Part shown: in pieces, positions 31,693 to 41,425 of the stretch
Layout: every line of letters starts with the position of its first letter
How positions within the stretch are numbered: the stretch's first letter is position 1
From: Ruminococcus bicirculans (ex Wegman et al. 2014)
GTDB taxonomy: Bacteria; Bacillota; Clostridia; Oscillospirales; Ruminococcaceae
Reading direction: 5' to 3'
Assembly: GCF_000723465.1 (NCBI RefSeq)
Contig: NZ_HF545616.1
Span: 2,046,001-2,110,000 of the forward strand
Length of the DNA stretch: 64,000 nt
Notes under the pieces: generated by a model
The model's input: only the letters and a program-made list of their open reading frames with translations
The model's database searches: none
What the model was told of the DNA's origin: nothing
Made by a program: the position numbers and the translations under genes

Positions 31693-33405
31693 ATGATCGA
31701 AATATCGAGAAAAGCTTACTGCGATATGTATGGCCCGACAGTTGGCGACAGGGTGCGCTTAGGCGACACTTCTCTTATTGCAGAAGTGGAAAAAGATTTG
31801 ACAGTTCATGGCGATGAAGCAAAGTTCGGTGGAGGAAAATCTCTCCGTGACGGCATGGGGCAATCCTGCAAAGCCACTGACAAGGAGTGCCTTGACACTG
31901 TTATCACAAACGCTCTTATCATCGACAGCACAGGCATCATAAAGGCTGACGTTGGCATAAAGGACGGCAGGATAGCAGGAATAGGCAAAGCAGGCAACCC
32001 TGACATCATGAATGGCGTTGACAAAAACATGATAATAGGCGCTTCCACGGAAGCTATCGCAGGCGAGGGACTTATCCTCACCGCTGGCGGACTTGACACG
32101 CACATTCATTTTATCTCTCCAACTCAGGTGAGAACAGCCCTTTACAGCGGAATCACCACCATGATAGGCGGTGGTACAGGTCCTGCCGACGGCACCAATG
32201 CCACCACCTGTACACCTGGCGAGTTCAATATCCACAGAATGTTGGAAGCCTCAGAAGACCTGCCAATGAATTTCGGCTATCTTTGCAAGGGAAATTCAAG
32301 CGACATCACAACTCTTGAGGAGCAGATAAAGGCAGGCTGTATAGGCTTGAAGATACACGAGGACTGGGGCTCTACCCCTGACGTTATCGACCACGCACTT
32401 ACTGTTGCGGATATGTATGACGTTCAGGCGGCTATCCACACCGACACTCTTAACGAGGGCGGATTTGTTGAAGATACCGTCAATGCTTTCAAGGGCAGGA
32501 CTATCCACACTTATCACACAGAGGGTGCAGGCGGCGGACACGCTCCTGACATTATCAGAGCGGCGGCGTTCCCGAATGTTCTCCCTTCCTCAACGAACCC
32601 TACAATGCCTTACACCGCAAACACTCTTGACGAACATCTTGATATGCTCATGGTGTGTCATCACCTTGACAAAAACGTACCGGAGGACATTGCTTTTGCG
32701 GATTCAAGGATACGTCCTGAAACTATTGCCGCAGAGGACGTTTTGCACGATATGGGAATATTCTCAATGATGAGTTCCGACTCTCAGGCAATGGGACGTG
32801 TAGGCGAAGTTATCACACGAACATGGCAGACCGCTGACAAAATGAAGAAACAGCGTGGCGCACTCCCCGAGGACAGCGAGCGAAACGACAATTTCAGAAT
32901 AAAACGCTACATTTCAAAATACACTATCAACCCTGCTATAACCCACGGCGTATCAGAATATGTGGGCTCAGTGGAAGTTGGCAAGGTGGCAGACCTTGTT
33001 CTTTGGAATCCTGCATTTTTCGGTGCAAAGCCTGACATGATAATAAAGGGCGGATTTATTTTCGCATCAAAAATGGGCGACGCAAACGCTTCTATCCCTA
33101 CCCCTCAGCCTGTGTGTTACACAGAAATGTTCGGTGGTCACGGGCTTGCCCTTTCAAGCACCTGTATCACGTTCGTATCAAAATACGCCTACGAGGACGG
33201 CATAAAAGAGAAGCTTTGTCTTAAAAGGCAGGTGCTTCCTGTGAAAAACTGCCGAAACATCTCAAAGGCTGATATGGTATACAACAACGTCTGCGGTGAT
33301 ATAAGAGTAGACCCTGAGACCTACACTGTCACAGTTGACGGCGAAGTTATTACCTGCGAGCCTTTTGACGAGCTTGCATTGGCACAGCGTTACTTTATGT
33401 TCTAA
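31693..33405 (+). CDS. ureC: Urease alpha (catalytic) subunit
   Basis: A 570-residue nickel enzyme hydrolysing urea to ammonia and carbamate. All active-site residues are visible: HIH at 137-139, carbamylated Lys220 in GLKIHEDWG, His222, His249 and His275 ([12 protein letters not shown]), the flap CHH at 322-324, and Asp363 in SSDSQ. Full family length. It lies 3 bases after ureAB. Confidence 0.97.
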   Translation: MIEISRKAYCDMYGPTVGDRVRLGDTSLIAEVEKDLTVHGDEAKFGGGKSLRDGMGQSCKATDKECLDTVITNALIIDSTGIIKADVGIKDGRIAGIGKAGNPDIMNGVDKNMIIGASTEAIAGEGLILTAGGLDTHIHFISPTQVRTALYSGITTMIGGGTGPADGTNATTCTPGEFNIHRMLEASEDLPMNFGYLCKGNSSDITTLEEQIKAGCIGLKIHEDWGSTPDVIDHALTVADMYDVQAAIHTDTLNEGGFVEDTVNAFKGRTIHTYHTEGAGGGHAPDIIRAAAFPNVLPSSTNPTMPYTANTLDEHLDMLMVCHHLDKNVPEDIAFADSRIRPETIAAEDVLHDMGIFSMMSSDSQAMGRVGEVITRTWQTADKMKKQRGALPEDSERNDNFRIKRYISKYTINPAITHGVSEYVGSVEVGKVADLVLWNPAFFGAKPDMIIKGGFIFASKMGDANASIPTPQPVCYTEMFGGHGLALSSTCITFVSKYAYEDGIKEKLCLKRQVLPVKNCRNISKADMVYNNVCGDIRVDPETYTVTVDGEVITCEPFDELALAQRYFMF

Positions 33406-33420
33406 AGCGAGGAAACAAAA

Positions 33421-33909
33421 ATGATAGCAGAAAAAATATTAGGCAATCTTTCTGAAAGCACCCCCTCTGTAGAAGTAGACACAGTTGAGCTTGATTGGTT
33501 TGAAGCCGAGAAAAAGCGCATAAGAAAAACCACCGCAGGAGGACGTGACATAGGCATTGCCATTGACGAAAACCTAAAGGACGGGGATATCATCTATCTT
33601 GACGATAAGCTTTGCGTAGCAGTGAAGCTCACAAGATGTCCTCTTATCAAGATAAACGTTCACACTATGCAGGAAATGGGCAGGCTTTGCTTTGAGATAG
33701 GCAACAGGCATTTGTCACTTAAAATATCTGAAGACAACGTGCTTATCCCACATGACGAGCCTACAGAAAAGCACCTGAAAAACCTCGGCTTTGAGTGCGA
33801 GAACATCATAGGCAGATTTGACGATTTTATCGTCTGCAAAGCTCACGGACACTCACACAGCCACTCCCACGAGCATGGGGAACATCATCACCACGAACAT
33901 TCACACTAA
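33421..33909 (+). CDS. ureE: Urease accessory nickel chaperone
   Basis: A 162-residue UreE: N-terminal domain with RKTTAGGRDIGIAID, C-terminal metal-binding domain, and a histidine-rich tail from residue ~142 (HGHSHSHSHEHGEHHHHEHS). The tail binds several nickel ions and delivers them for UreC activation. It follows ureC by 15 bases. Confidence 0.95.
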   Translation: MIAEKILGNLSESTPSVEVDTVELDWFEAEKKRIRKTTAGGRDIGIAIDENLKDGDIIYLDDKLCVAVKLTRCPLIKINVHTMQEMGRLCFEIGNRHLSLKISEDNVLIPHDEPTEKHLKNLGFECENIIGRFDDFIVCKAHGHSHSHSHEHGEHHHHEHSH

Positions 33910-33925
33910 ACGGAGCTGATAAAAA

Positions 33926-34600
33926 ATGACCGATACCGCAGGACTTATGCACATTCTGCAAATATGCGACAGCCTTTTCCCAGTGGGTGCGTTCACGCTT
34001 TCAAACGGGCTTGAAACCTACGTTCAGCATGATATCATCACTTCGCCAAAAGGGCTTGAAGAATATCTCCATTCTTACATCTCAGTGCTGCCCTACAATG
34101 AGCTTGGTGCGGCGGCAGCGGCATACAATGCAGACGAAAAGGAACTTTGCCGTCTTGATGAGATATACTCTGCGGTGAAAACACCATTTGAGATACGAAG
34201 CGGCTCAGAAAAGGTCACAAGGCGTTTTTTCAAAATATGCAACAATGATCGGGAAAGCTTCACAGGGCTTTATAAAAGCCTGACTGAGCAAGGCATATGC
34301 AAAGGTCATCAGTGCATCGCCTATGGACTTTATATGCGTGACAATGGCATCGGGCTTTCAGAGGGGCTTGCGGTATACGGCTATTCCATATGCTCCGCCA
34401 TAGTCACAAACTGCGTGAAGCTTGTACCTCTTAGTCAGCTTGCAGGGCAGAAAATTCTCGGAGAGAGCTTTGAGCTTATATCCTCCGCTTCAGAAGAAGC
34501 CCTTTTCACTGATATAAACGATATCGGCATAAGCGGCGCAGGCTTTGACCTGCGTGCAATGCAGCACGAGCGGCTGTATTCAAGACAGTATATGTCATAA
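33926..34600 (+). CDS. ureF: Urease accessory protein UreF
   Basis: A 224-residue all-helical protein beginning LMHILQICDSLFPVGAFTLSNGLET, the standard UreF signature (split: LQICDSLFPVGAFTLS). It works with UreD and UreG in the nickel-insertion complex and gates UreG GTPase. Length is typical. Confidence 0.93.
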   Translation: MTDTAGLMHILQICDSLFPVGAFTLSNGLETYVQHDIITSPKGLEEYLHSYISVLPYNELGAAAAAYNADEKELCRLDEIYSAVKTPFEIRSGSEKVTRRFFKICNNDRESFTGLYKSLTEQGICKGHQCIAYGLYMRDNGIGLSEGLAVYGYSICSAIVTNCVKLVPLSQLAGQKILGESFELISSASEEALFTDINDIGISGAGFDLRAMQHERLYSRQYMS

Positions 34601-34636
34601 GCTATGATTTATATAATATAATAAGGAGTACCAAAA

Positions 34637-35248
34637 ATGAGCTATGTAAAAATAGGCGTAGGCGGACCTGTGGGATCGGGAAAAACCGCACTTATCGAAC
34701 GCCTTACAAGAGAAATGTCAAAAGAATATTCCATATGCGTTGTAACAAACGATATCTACACCAAAGAGGACGCAGAATTTCTTACAAAAAACTCATGCCT
34801 GCCTGCTGACAGGATAGTTGGTGTTGAAACAGGCGGCTGTCCTCACACTGCCATAAGAGAAGACTGCTCAATGAACCTGGAAGCCGTTGACGAAATGGTG
34901 AAAAAGCACCCTGACACGCAGATAGTTTTCATTGAAAGCGGCGGCGACAATCTTTCCGCCACGTTCTCCCCTGACCTTGCAGACGCTTCTATCTATGTTA
35001 TCGACGTTGCACAGGGTGAAAAGATACCAAGAAAAGGCGGCCCTGGCGTGACACGTTCCGACCTGCTTGTTATCAACAAGACAGACCTTGCGCCACTTGT
35101 TGGAGCTTCCCTTGAAGTAATGGCTTCCGACTCAAAGCGCATGAGGGGCGACAGACCGTTTCTTTTCACAAATCTCATGAGCCGTGAGGGCGTTTCTCAG
35201 GTCATAGACTGGATAAAAAAATCAGTGCTTTTTGAGGATCTGAAATGA
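34637..35248 (+). CDS. ureG: Urease accessory GTPase UreG
   Basis: A 203-residue GTPase: P-loop [13 protein letters not shown], metal motif [15 protein letters not shown] (Cys-Pro-His nickel site), switch [17 protein letters not shown] and base specificity NKTDLAP. Preceded by AAGGAG. Couples GTP hydrolysis to nickel delivery. Confidence 0.96.
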   Translation: MSYVKIGVGGPVGSGKTALIERLTREMSKEYSICVVTNDIYTKEDAEFLTKNSCLPADRIVGVETGGCPHTAIREDCSMNLEAVDEMVKKHPDTQIVFIESGGDNLSATFSPDLADASIYVIDVAQGEKIPRKGGPGVTRSDLLVINKTDLAPLVGASLEVMASDSKRMRGDRPFLFTNLMSREGVSQVIDWIKKSVLFEDLK

Positions 35249-36012
35249 ACGGCAGACTAAGCCTGTCAACAGCCTTTGACGGACAAAAAAACGTTACTGA
35301 GGACTTATATTTCGCTCCCCCTTTCAAGGTGTATTCACCATTTTATGACCAAAAAGGCTGGGCGAAATATATCTCAATGTGTGGCTCAGCAGGAGTATTG
35401 GCAGGTGACAAAAACGAGATAAAGCTTTTTGTGGGGGAAAACTGCAAGGTCATTTTCACAGATCAGGGCTATCAAAAGCTTTTCAACACAAACGGCGGCG
35501 TATCAAAACAGAGCATAAAGCTTGTTGTGCGCAAAAACGCAAGGCTTTGCTATATGCCCCACCCTATTATGACTTTCACAGGCTGTGAGCATATCTCTAT
35601 GGGCAAGGTGAACATCACAGAAAGCTCTGAGCTTATTTTCTCTGAGATATACTGCTGTGGCAGAACTGCAATGGGGGAGGAGTTTGGCTTGAAGCGCTTT
35701 CGCTCACGCACCGAGATAGCAATTGACGGCAGGGCGGATTTTATCGACAACACTCTTATCGACCCCGCCGCACTGCCCATACGGCAAAAAGGCTTTTTCG
35801 AGAGCTTCACCCACACGGGATTTATGTATATCTACACCCCTGACAAGACAATGCTGGAAAGCATTTACCAAGCCGACTACACAGGCGACCCTGACAGCGC
35901 ACAGCTTTGTGCCACTCACACGGAACGTGGCATAGCCATAAGAGCCTTGGGACGTTCGGGAGAAGAGATTTTTGACGCTTTTCAGAACATTGCAGAAAAA
36001 ATTCGCACATAA
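35245..36012 (+). CDS. ureD: Urease accessory protein UreD/UreH
   Basis: A 255-residue protein overlapping the ureG stop by 4 bases. Typical segments are [39 protein letters not shown] and [18 protein letters not shown], which match UreD. It is the scaffold that docks UreF-UreG onto apo-urease. Last gene of the operon, followed by a strong terminator. Confidence 0.9.
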   Translation: MNGRLSLSTAFDGQKNVTEDLYFAPPFKVYSPFYDQKGWAKYISMCGSAGVLAGDKNEIKLFVGENCKVIFTDQGYQKLFNTNGGVSKQSIKLVVRKNARLCYMPHPIMTFTGCEHISMGKVNITESSELIFSEIYCCGRTAMGEEFGLKRFRSRTEIAIDGRADFIDNTLIDPAALPIRQKGFFESFTHTGFMYIYTPDKTMLESIYQADYTGDPDSAQLCATHTERGIAIRALGRSGEEIFDAFQNIAEKIRT

Positions 36013-36058
36013 AAACAGCGTATAAAATATTGTTAAACTTTTTATAAATGATAAACAA

Positions 36059-36096
36059 AACCAGTGAAAGCCTGCTGTGGGCTTACACTGGTTTTG
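36059..36096. terminator. Bidirectional terminator between ureD and the 36097 gene
   Basis: AACCAGTGAAAGCC/GGCTTACACTGGTT stem with T-rich flanks on both strands, serving convergent transcription from ureD and the gene at 36097-36564. Confidence 0.85.
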
Positions 36097-36564
36097 TTAT
36101 TTCTCACGACAATATTCTTCGTATGCTTCGTCTATAAGAGGTCTCAAGGCGTTGTAGTCATCGTCACCTGATATAAAGCTATAGCACGGCACACACAGAT
36201 CTTTAGCAGGACAAGTCTTACCATAATCATTAAAATACTGCTTATCGTAATAATTTACCGCAAAGTCACGGACATTGGGTTTTATATCATTCTCACAAAA
36301 TGCACCGTCCAATATGTGCATAAGATATTCCGCACCGCTCATTTTGCCCTCACGGACCTGCACACAGGATTCCTCGTCACTTTCATCAATAAGCTCGTTA
36401 AAACCCCTGTCAATAAGCCACCTTAAAAATAATCCTATATGATTTGACGCCAACAGCCATATTTCTTCCTGCTGTTCCTCCGTGAGCTTGCCCTCAACAT
36501 TATTTGTTTTCCTATACAGCTTTTCAGTATCGTCCCAATGCCAATCTGCCTTATCTATAGCCAT
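36097..36564 (-). CDS. DUF7832-like cytoplasmic protein
   Basis: A 155-residue acidic protein. The layout DKADWHWDD near the start, NHIGLFLRWLIDRGF in the middle and VNYYDKQYFNDYG later is that of a family of uncharacterised ~150-residue proteins (I believe DUF7832), some near polymorphic-toxin immunity genes. No function can be assigned. A consensus promoter lies upstream. Confidence 0.6.
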   Translation of the reverse strand: MAIDKADWHWDDTEKLYRKTNNVEGKLTEEQQEEIWLLASNHIGLFLRWLIDRGFNELIDESDEESCVQVREGKMSGAEYLMHILDGAFCENDIKPNVRDFAVNYYDKQYFNDYGKTCPAKDLCVPCYSFISGDDDYNALRPLIDEAYEEYCREK

Positions 36565-36593
36565 ATGCTCTCCCCCTTTTGTTATATACCTTT

Positions 36594-36622
36594 ATTGTAT
36601 CACAAACTCTCTTTCATGTCAA
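36594..36622 (-). promoter_or_regulatory. Promoter of the 36097-36564 gene
   Basis: Minus strand TTGACA, 17 bases, TACAAT, ending ~30 bases before the ATG. Confidence 0.8.
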
Positions 36623-36660
36623 CATTTTCCGAATGCCTCACAAGCACACCCCCTCCCCCC

Positions 36661-36689
36661 TTGTCAACCCAAACAAAATATGCTATAAT
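36661..36689 (+). promoter_or_regulatory. Promoter of the GH95-GH26 operon
   Basis: TTGTCA, 17 bases, TATAAT; predicted start about 60 bases before the ATG at 36755. Confidence 0.8.
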
Positions 36690-36754
36690 ATAAGGGATTG
36701 TAACCTACAACCATATTAAAATACAGATATATACAGATAACGAAAGGATTAGCT

Positions 36755-39034
36755 ATGGATACTTCCGCACTTCTTTGGTATAAGACCCCTGCAGACGATT
36801 GGAACAAAGCACTGCCCCTTGGAAACGGCAGGATAGGCGCAATGGTGTTCTCTCAGCCACTTGAAGAGAGGATTCAGCTCAATGAGGACTCCGTCTGGTC
36901 GGGCGGCTTCCGTGAAAGAAATAATAAGTCCGCACTGCCTAATCTCGAAAAAGTGAGAAAACTGCTTTTTGAGGAGAAAATAAACGAGGCTGAAAAAATA
37001 ATCTATGGCGCTTTCTGTGGCACGCCTGTAAATCAAAGGCACTATATGCCACTTGGCGACATGAACGTTATACATTATAAAGAGAGCGAATGTGACTTCA
37101 AGAGCAGAAGCCTTGACCTTAACACCGCTGTCTGCACCACAGAATATGCCATAAACGGCGTTGACTACACAAGAGAAGTGTTTATCTCACAGCCCGATCA
37201 GGTGCTTGTTATGCACATAACGGCTTCCGAGAAAAAAGCGATAAGCGTCCGTGTACGCATTGACGGCAGAGATGATTATTTTGATGATAACTCGCCCGTT
37301 CATGACAACGATATCCTCTTTTACGGTGGATGTGGCTCAGAGGACGGCATAAACTTTGCCGCTTATATAAAGGTACTCCACAAGGGCGGAAAGGTCTACC
37401 CATATGGAAGCTTCATAACCTGTGAGGACTGCGACGAGGTGACTATCCTCCTTGGCGCACAGACAAGCTACCGCTGTGAAGATTACAAGGGACAGGCTGT
37501 CTTTGACGTTGAAAGAGCCGAGGAAAAAACCTATGCACAGCTTAAAGCTGACCATATCGCAGACTACAAGTCATACTATGACCGTGCGAATATCTCCCTT
37601 TGCGACAACAGCTCAGGTAATTCCACCCTGCCTACAGACGAAAGACTTGCACTTGTGAAAGAGGGCGATCCCGACAACAAGCTTATTGAAATGTATCACA
37701 ATTTCGGCAGATATCTTCTTATTGCAGCCAGCCGAGAAAAGACCCTGCCTACAAATCTCCAAGGCATTTGGAACAAGGATATGTGGCCTGCTTGGGGCTG
37801 TAAATTCACTATCAATATCAATACCGAAATGAACTATTGGTGTGCAGAGAACTGTAATCTCTCAGAGCTTCATATGCCTCTTATCGACCATATCGAGAAG
37901 CTCCGTCCAAACGGCAGAAAGACCGCAAGGAATATGTATGGCTGCCGTGGCTTTGTCTGTCACCATAACACCGACATATGGGGCGACACCGCACCGCAGG
38001 ACTTGTGGATACCCGGAACACAATGGCCAATGGGTGCGGCATGGCTCTGCCTGCACATATGGGAGCATTATCTCTATGTTCAGGACAGAGAGTTTCTCAG
38101 CGAGAAATATGACACCCTGAAAGAAGCGGCAGAATTTTTCCTCGACTTCCTTATCGAGGACAAAAAAGGCAGACTTGTTACCTGCCCGTCAGTTTCCCCT
38201 GAGAATACCTATCTCACAGCTTCAGGCTCAAAAGGCTCTATCTGCATAGGTCCGTCTATGGACAGCCAGATAATCTATGAGCTTTTCACTGCCGTTGCGG
38301 AAGCTTCAAAAATACTTGAAACTGACGGAGGTTTCAGAAAGAAAGTCCTTGAAGCCAGAGACAGACTTCCTGCACCTGAGATAGGCAAATACGGTCAGAT
38401 AATGGAATGGGCAGAGGACTATGACGAGGTAGAGCCTGGTCACAGGCACATCTCACAGCTTTTCGCACTCTATCCTGCTGACATCATAACAATGCGAAAG
38501 ACCCCTGAGCTTGCCAAAGCCGCAAGGACTACCCTTGAAAGACGTCTTTCACACGGTGGCGGACACACAGGCTGGTCAAGGGCATGGATAATAAACCACT
38601 GGGCAAGACTTTTTGACGGCGAAAAAGTGTACGAAAATGTTATAGCACTTCTTTCAAATTCCACAAGCGAGAATATGTTCGATATGCACCCGCCTTTCCA
38701 GATAGACGGAAACTTCGGTGGCACAGCCGGTATCACGGAGGCACTTTTGCAAAGCGAGAACGGCGAGATAATTCTCCTGCCTGCGCTGCCGAAAGAATGG
38801 TCGGAGGGCAGCTTCAAAGGACTTTGTGCAAGAGGCGGCTTTGTTATCGACCTTGAGTGGAAAGACTCAAAGATAACAGCCTGCCACATTCACTCAAGGT
38901 GCGGAAAGAAGTGCAGGATAGTGTGTGACAGTGTAAAGGTACACACTGCAAGCAGCGAGGTACAGACCTTGTACACAGACGGCGCAGCAGAGTTTGACAC
39001 GGAAACAGGTAAAACATACACGCTCACATTCTGA
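36755..39034 (+). CDS. GH95 family glycosidase (alpha-L-fucosidase or alpha-L-galactosidase)
   Basis: A 759-residue protein without signal peptide, so cytoplasmic. Family blocks: WNKALPLGNGRIGAMVF and LNEDSVWSGG (N-terminal beta domain), TNLQGIWNKDM, NINTEMNYWCAENCNL (catalytic-site Asn residues), VCHHNTDIWGDTAP, PSVSPENTY and GHRHISQLFALYP, then DGNFGGTAGITEALLQ. GH95 enzymes remove terminal alpha-1,2-fucose or alpha-L-galactose; with the GH74 protein at the window end, trimming of xyloglucan oligosaccharides is likely. Precise sugar is uncertain. Co-transcribed with the GH26 gene. Confidence 0.9.
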   Translation: MDTSALLWYKTPADDWNKALPLGNGRIGAMVFSQPLEERIQLNEDSVWSGGFRERNNKSALPNLEKVRKLLFEEKINEAEKIIYGAFCGTPVNQRHYMPLGDMNVIHYKESECDFKSRSLDLNTAVCTTEYAINGVDYTREVFISQPDQVLVMHITASEKKAISVRVRIDGRDDYFDDNSPVHDNDILFYGGCGSEDGINFAAYIKVLHKGGKVYPYGSFITCEDCDEVTILLGAQTSYRCEDYKGQAVFDVERAEEKTYAQLKADHIADYKSYYDRANISLCDNSSGNSTLPTDERLALVKEGDPDNKLIEMYHNFGRYLLIAASREKTLPTNLQGIWNKDMWPAWGCKFTININTEMNYWCAENCNLSELHMPLIDHIEKLRPNGRKTARNMYGCRGFVCHHNTDIWGDTAPQDLWIPGTQWPMGAAWLCLHIWEHYLYVQDREFLSEKYDTLKEAAEFFLDFLIEDKKGRLVTCPSVSPENTYLTASGSKGSICIGPSMDSQIIYELFTAVAEASKILETDGGFRKKVLEARDRLPAPEIGKYGQIMEWAEDYDEVEPGHRHISQLFALYPADIITMRKTPELAKAARTTLERRLSHGGGHTGWSRAWIINHWARLFDGEKVYENVIALLSNSTSENMFDMHPPFQIDGNFGGTAGITEALLQSENGEIILLPALPKEWSEGSFKGLCARGGFVIDLEWKDSKITACHIHSRCGKKCRIVCDSVKVHTASSEVQTLYTDGAAEFDTETGKTYTLTF

Positions 39035-39064
39035 GCAAAAGACAAAATTTGAGAGGATATTGAA

Positions 39065-40777
39065 ATGAGACATTATCGGATAATGGCAGCGGCTGTTGCA
39101 GCAATTTGCACGCTGTCAGGCTGCGGAGTGCAGATAGGCAGAAACGAGAGCATGACCGCCCCCGAAAAAACATCTGTTGTAACCACAACAAAGAAACAGA
39201 CAAACGATGACAGCAAGGCTGACGAGCAGGCTTTAAAAAGCTATGAAGAAACAAAGATAGTGGCAAACGCCATACCTTATGTGAAGTTTTCAAAAAGCGT
39301 TGAAGCCGAAACAGGCTCAGTTTCAGGCAAGGCGAAAGTAAAAAGCGACCGCAAGGGCTACAAGGGCAAGGGTTATGTGACGAACATTTCCGCTGAGGAA
39401 GATTGGTCAAGAGAGATCGAGCTTACCGACTCACAGTATTATAACCTTACCATAACAGTGGCTTCCGATGTGCCGTGCGTGAACGGCATAGCTGTGAACG
39501 GCAAAAAGCTTCAGGATTTCTCAGCCAGCGGCTCGGGCAAGTTTGAAAAGGTGACTTTCAAGAACATCTACATAGAAAAAGGCAAGACGGCAATATCCGT
39601 TATCCCTGTGGACGGCGGACTTGACGTTGACTGCCTGACCCTCACCGCAAGCGAGGATATATCAAAACTTGACCTTACTATATCAAAGCCTGCTCTTTCA
39701 AACAAAGACTCCGACTACAACGCAAAAGCGCTTTATCAGTATCTTTGCGAAAGCTACGGCAAGCAGGTGCTTTTGGGTCAGCATGACACCATCGGCACAT
39801 CTGCTGAAACAGACATGATATACAAAACCACAGGAAAATACCCTGCAATACGTTTTGGCGACCTTATGCTTGCCACTGAAAAGGACAGCATCACCACCGA
39901 CACCGAGATGAACATCGCCATGGATTGGGCTTCAAAGGACGGCATAGTGGGCTATATGTGGCACTGGGCTGCCCCTGACGACAAGCGTGAATATTATGCC
40001 GACCAGACGGATTTTGACATCAAAAAGGCAGTTACAAAGGAAAATATCGCAGAACTCAGCCTTGAGGATATCAAAAAGCTTCAAAAGGACGGCAAGGTAA
40101 GCAAAGAATGTGTTGCTGTCGTTCAGGATATCGACACCGTATCTGAGAAACTCTCCACCCTCCGTGATGAGGGAATAGCAGTGCTTTGGCGACCGCTCCA
40201 CGAGGCCAGCAACGGCGATTTCTGGTGGGGCAATGACAAGGAAGCCTACAAATGGCTTTGGAAGCTTATGTACGAGCGTCAGACGAAATACCACAAGCTG
40301 AACAATCTCATATGGGTATGGTCAGCACAGAATGCCGATTGGTATGTGGGCGACGAATACTGCGACGTGCTTTCCTGCGATGTTTATGACGACGGCAATA
40401 AGGACGCACAGGTGAACATAATGCTTTTCCTGCAAAGCATATCAAAGAACAAGCCTATTGCAATGAGCGAATGTGGAAGCTTCCCTGACATACAGAGCAT
40501 TGCAGACGAAAAAGCCATGTGGGCGTTCATAGGTCAATGGGGCGGAAATTATCTTATGACCGATGACGGCAAGCTTGCTGAAGAAAACAACACCGCCGCC
40601 GAGCTTATCAAGACGTATAACAACAATCTCACTCTAACAAGGGATAAGCTCCCCGACTTCACCCACCTTGCAAGTTCCATAAAGGACACGGAAGAAAAAT
40701 CCGCTGAGAGCAAAAAGAATGATAGCTCAAAGGCTGACAGCAAGACGAAGAAAGAAAATACTTCTAAAGCAGAATAG
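39065..40777 (+). CDS. GH26 beta-mannanase lipoprotein with CBM35-like domain
   Basis: A 570-residue protein. Signal peptide and lipobox LSGC (Cys ~20), Ser/Thr/Lys-rich linker, CBM35-like beta domain at about 75-200 (VEAETGSVSG, YKGKGYVTNI, IYIEKGKTAISV), then the GH26 barrel at ~205-525: LGQHDTIG, acid/base Glu in WRPLHEASNGDFWWG and nucleophile Glu in AMSECGSFP. A ~35-residue Lys/Ser tail ends the protein. It should hydrolyse mannan at the cell surface. Confidence 0.92.
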   Translation: MRHYRIMAAAVAAICTLSGCGVQIGRNESMTAPEKTSVVTTTKKQTNDDSKADEQALKSYEETKIVANAIPYVKFSKSVEAETGSVSGKAKVKSDRKGYKGKGYVTNISAEEDWSREIELTDSQYYNLTITVASDVPCVNGIAVNGKKLQDFSASGSGKFEKVTFKNIYIEKGKTAISVIPVDGGLDVDCLTLTASEDISKLDLTISKPALSNKDSDYNAKALYQYLCESYGKQVLLGQHDTIGTSAETDMIYKTTGKYPAIRFGDLMLATEKDSITTDTEMNIAMDWASKDGIVGYMWHWAAPDDKREYYADQTDFDIKKAVTKENIAELSLEDIKKLQKDGKVSKECVAVVQDIDTVSEKLSTLRDEGIAVLWRPLHEASNGDFWWGNDKEAYKWLWKLMYERQTKYHKLNNLIWVWSAQNADWYVGDEYCDVLSCDVYDDGNKDAQVNIMLFLQSISKNKPIAMSECGSFPDIQSIADEKAMWAFIGQWGGNYLMTDDGKLAEENNTAAELIKTYNNNLTLTRDKLPDFTHLASSIKDTEEKSAESKKNDSSKADSKTKKENTSKAE

Positions 40778-40784
40778 AAAAAGA

Positions 40785-40813
40785 CCGCTGAGAGAGTTCT
40801 CAGCGGCATTTTT
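40785..40813 (+). terminator. Terminator of the GH95-GH26 operon
   Basis: CCGCTGAGA/TCTCAGCGG stem, 4-base loop, then five T residues. Confidence 0.85.
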
Positions 40814-40818
40814 ATACC

Positions 40819-40938
40819 CTATTTATCTTTCAACGCCTCAGAAAGCGTCCGCCAGCCAAGCATTGCACACTTTACTCTCGCAGGCATATGGGAAATATCC
40901 CTGTGCGCAGAAGCTTCTTCAAGGCTGTCTAGGAATTT
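40819..40938 (-). pseudogene. Relic of a sufU (NifU-like Fe-S scaffold) gene
   Basis: The minus-strand frame reads LEEASAHRDISHMPARVKCA then MLGWRTLSEALKDK and stop. PARVKCA-L-W-TL-EAL is the C-terminus of SufU, whose Cys is a cluster/zinc ligand. The frame is closed by TGA about 38 codons upstream, and no other suf gene is near, so only the 3' end remains. Its presence marks an old deletion or rearrangement point. Confidence 0.7.
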
Positions 40939-41006
40939 TCAGCAAACAATTATTCTAAACTAACTCGCATAAAGTGATGATAACAAAAAAAATTCGATTT
41001 TACCCC

Positions 41007-41035
41007 TTGACAAATAATATTATATGACGTATAAT
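41007..41035 (+). promoter_or_regulatory. Promoter of the padR operon
   Basis: TTGACA, 17 bases, TATAAT: full consensus. Confidence 0.88.
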
Positions 41036-41051
41036 ATATTCAACGATATAG

Positions 41052-41071
41052 TATTATAGATCTATATAATA
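41052..41071 (+). promoter_or_regulatory. Probable PadR operator
   Basis: Perfect palindrome TATAGATCTATA (41055-41066) within a longer AT-rich dyad lies just downstream of the -10 box, where a PadR dimer could repress its own operon. Inferred from position and symmetry. Confidence 0.45.
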
Positions 41072-41101
41072 ACCGAGCTTACTAAAGAGAGGAGAGAGTA
41101 A

Positions 41102-41425
41102 ATGGGCTTTCCAATAAGTGCAGGACTGCTTGATTCCATGGTACTGTCAGTGGTAGACAGAGAGGATACCTATGGATATGAGATAACGCAGTTCATACGC
41201 AGTGCGGTGGACGTTTCAGAATCCACCTTGTATCCTGTACTGAAACGGCTTCAAAAAAACGAGCTGCTTGAAACCTATGACAAGGAATATATGGGCAGGA
41301 ACAGACGTTATTATCACGTTACCCCAAAGGGAGAAAAAGCTCTTGAAGAATACCGCAGAGAGTGGAAGAAGCATAAGAATATGGTAGACCGTATATTATT
41401 AGAAAAAGGTGGAGAAAACACATGA
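41102..41425 (+). CDS. PadR-family transcriptional regulator
   Basis: A 107-residue winged-helix protein: GLLDSMVLSVVDREDTYGYE, STLYPVLKRLQKNELLETY and RRYYHVTPKGEKALEEY are the PadR pattern, ending in a dimerisation helix. It overlaps the DUF1700 gene by 4 bases. Typically represses its own envelope-linked operon until an inducer binds. Confidence 0.93.
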   Translation: MGFPISAGLLDSMVLSVVDREDTYGYEITQFIRSAVDVSESTLYPVLKRLQKNELLETYDKEYMGRNRRYYHVTPKGEKALEEYRREWKKHKNMVDRILLEKGGENT

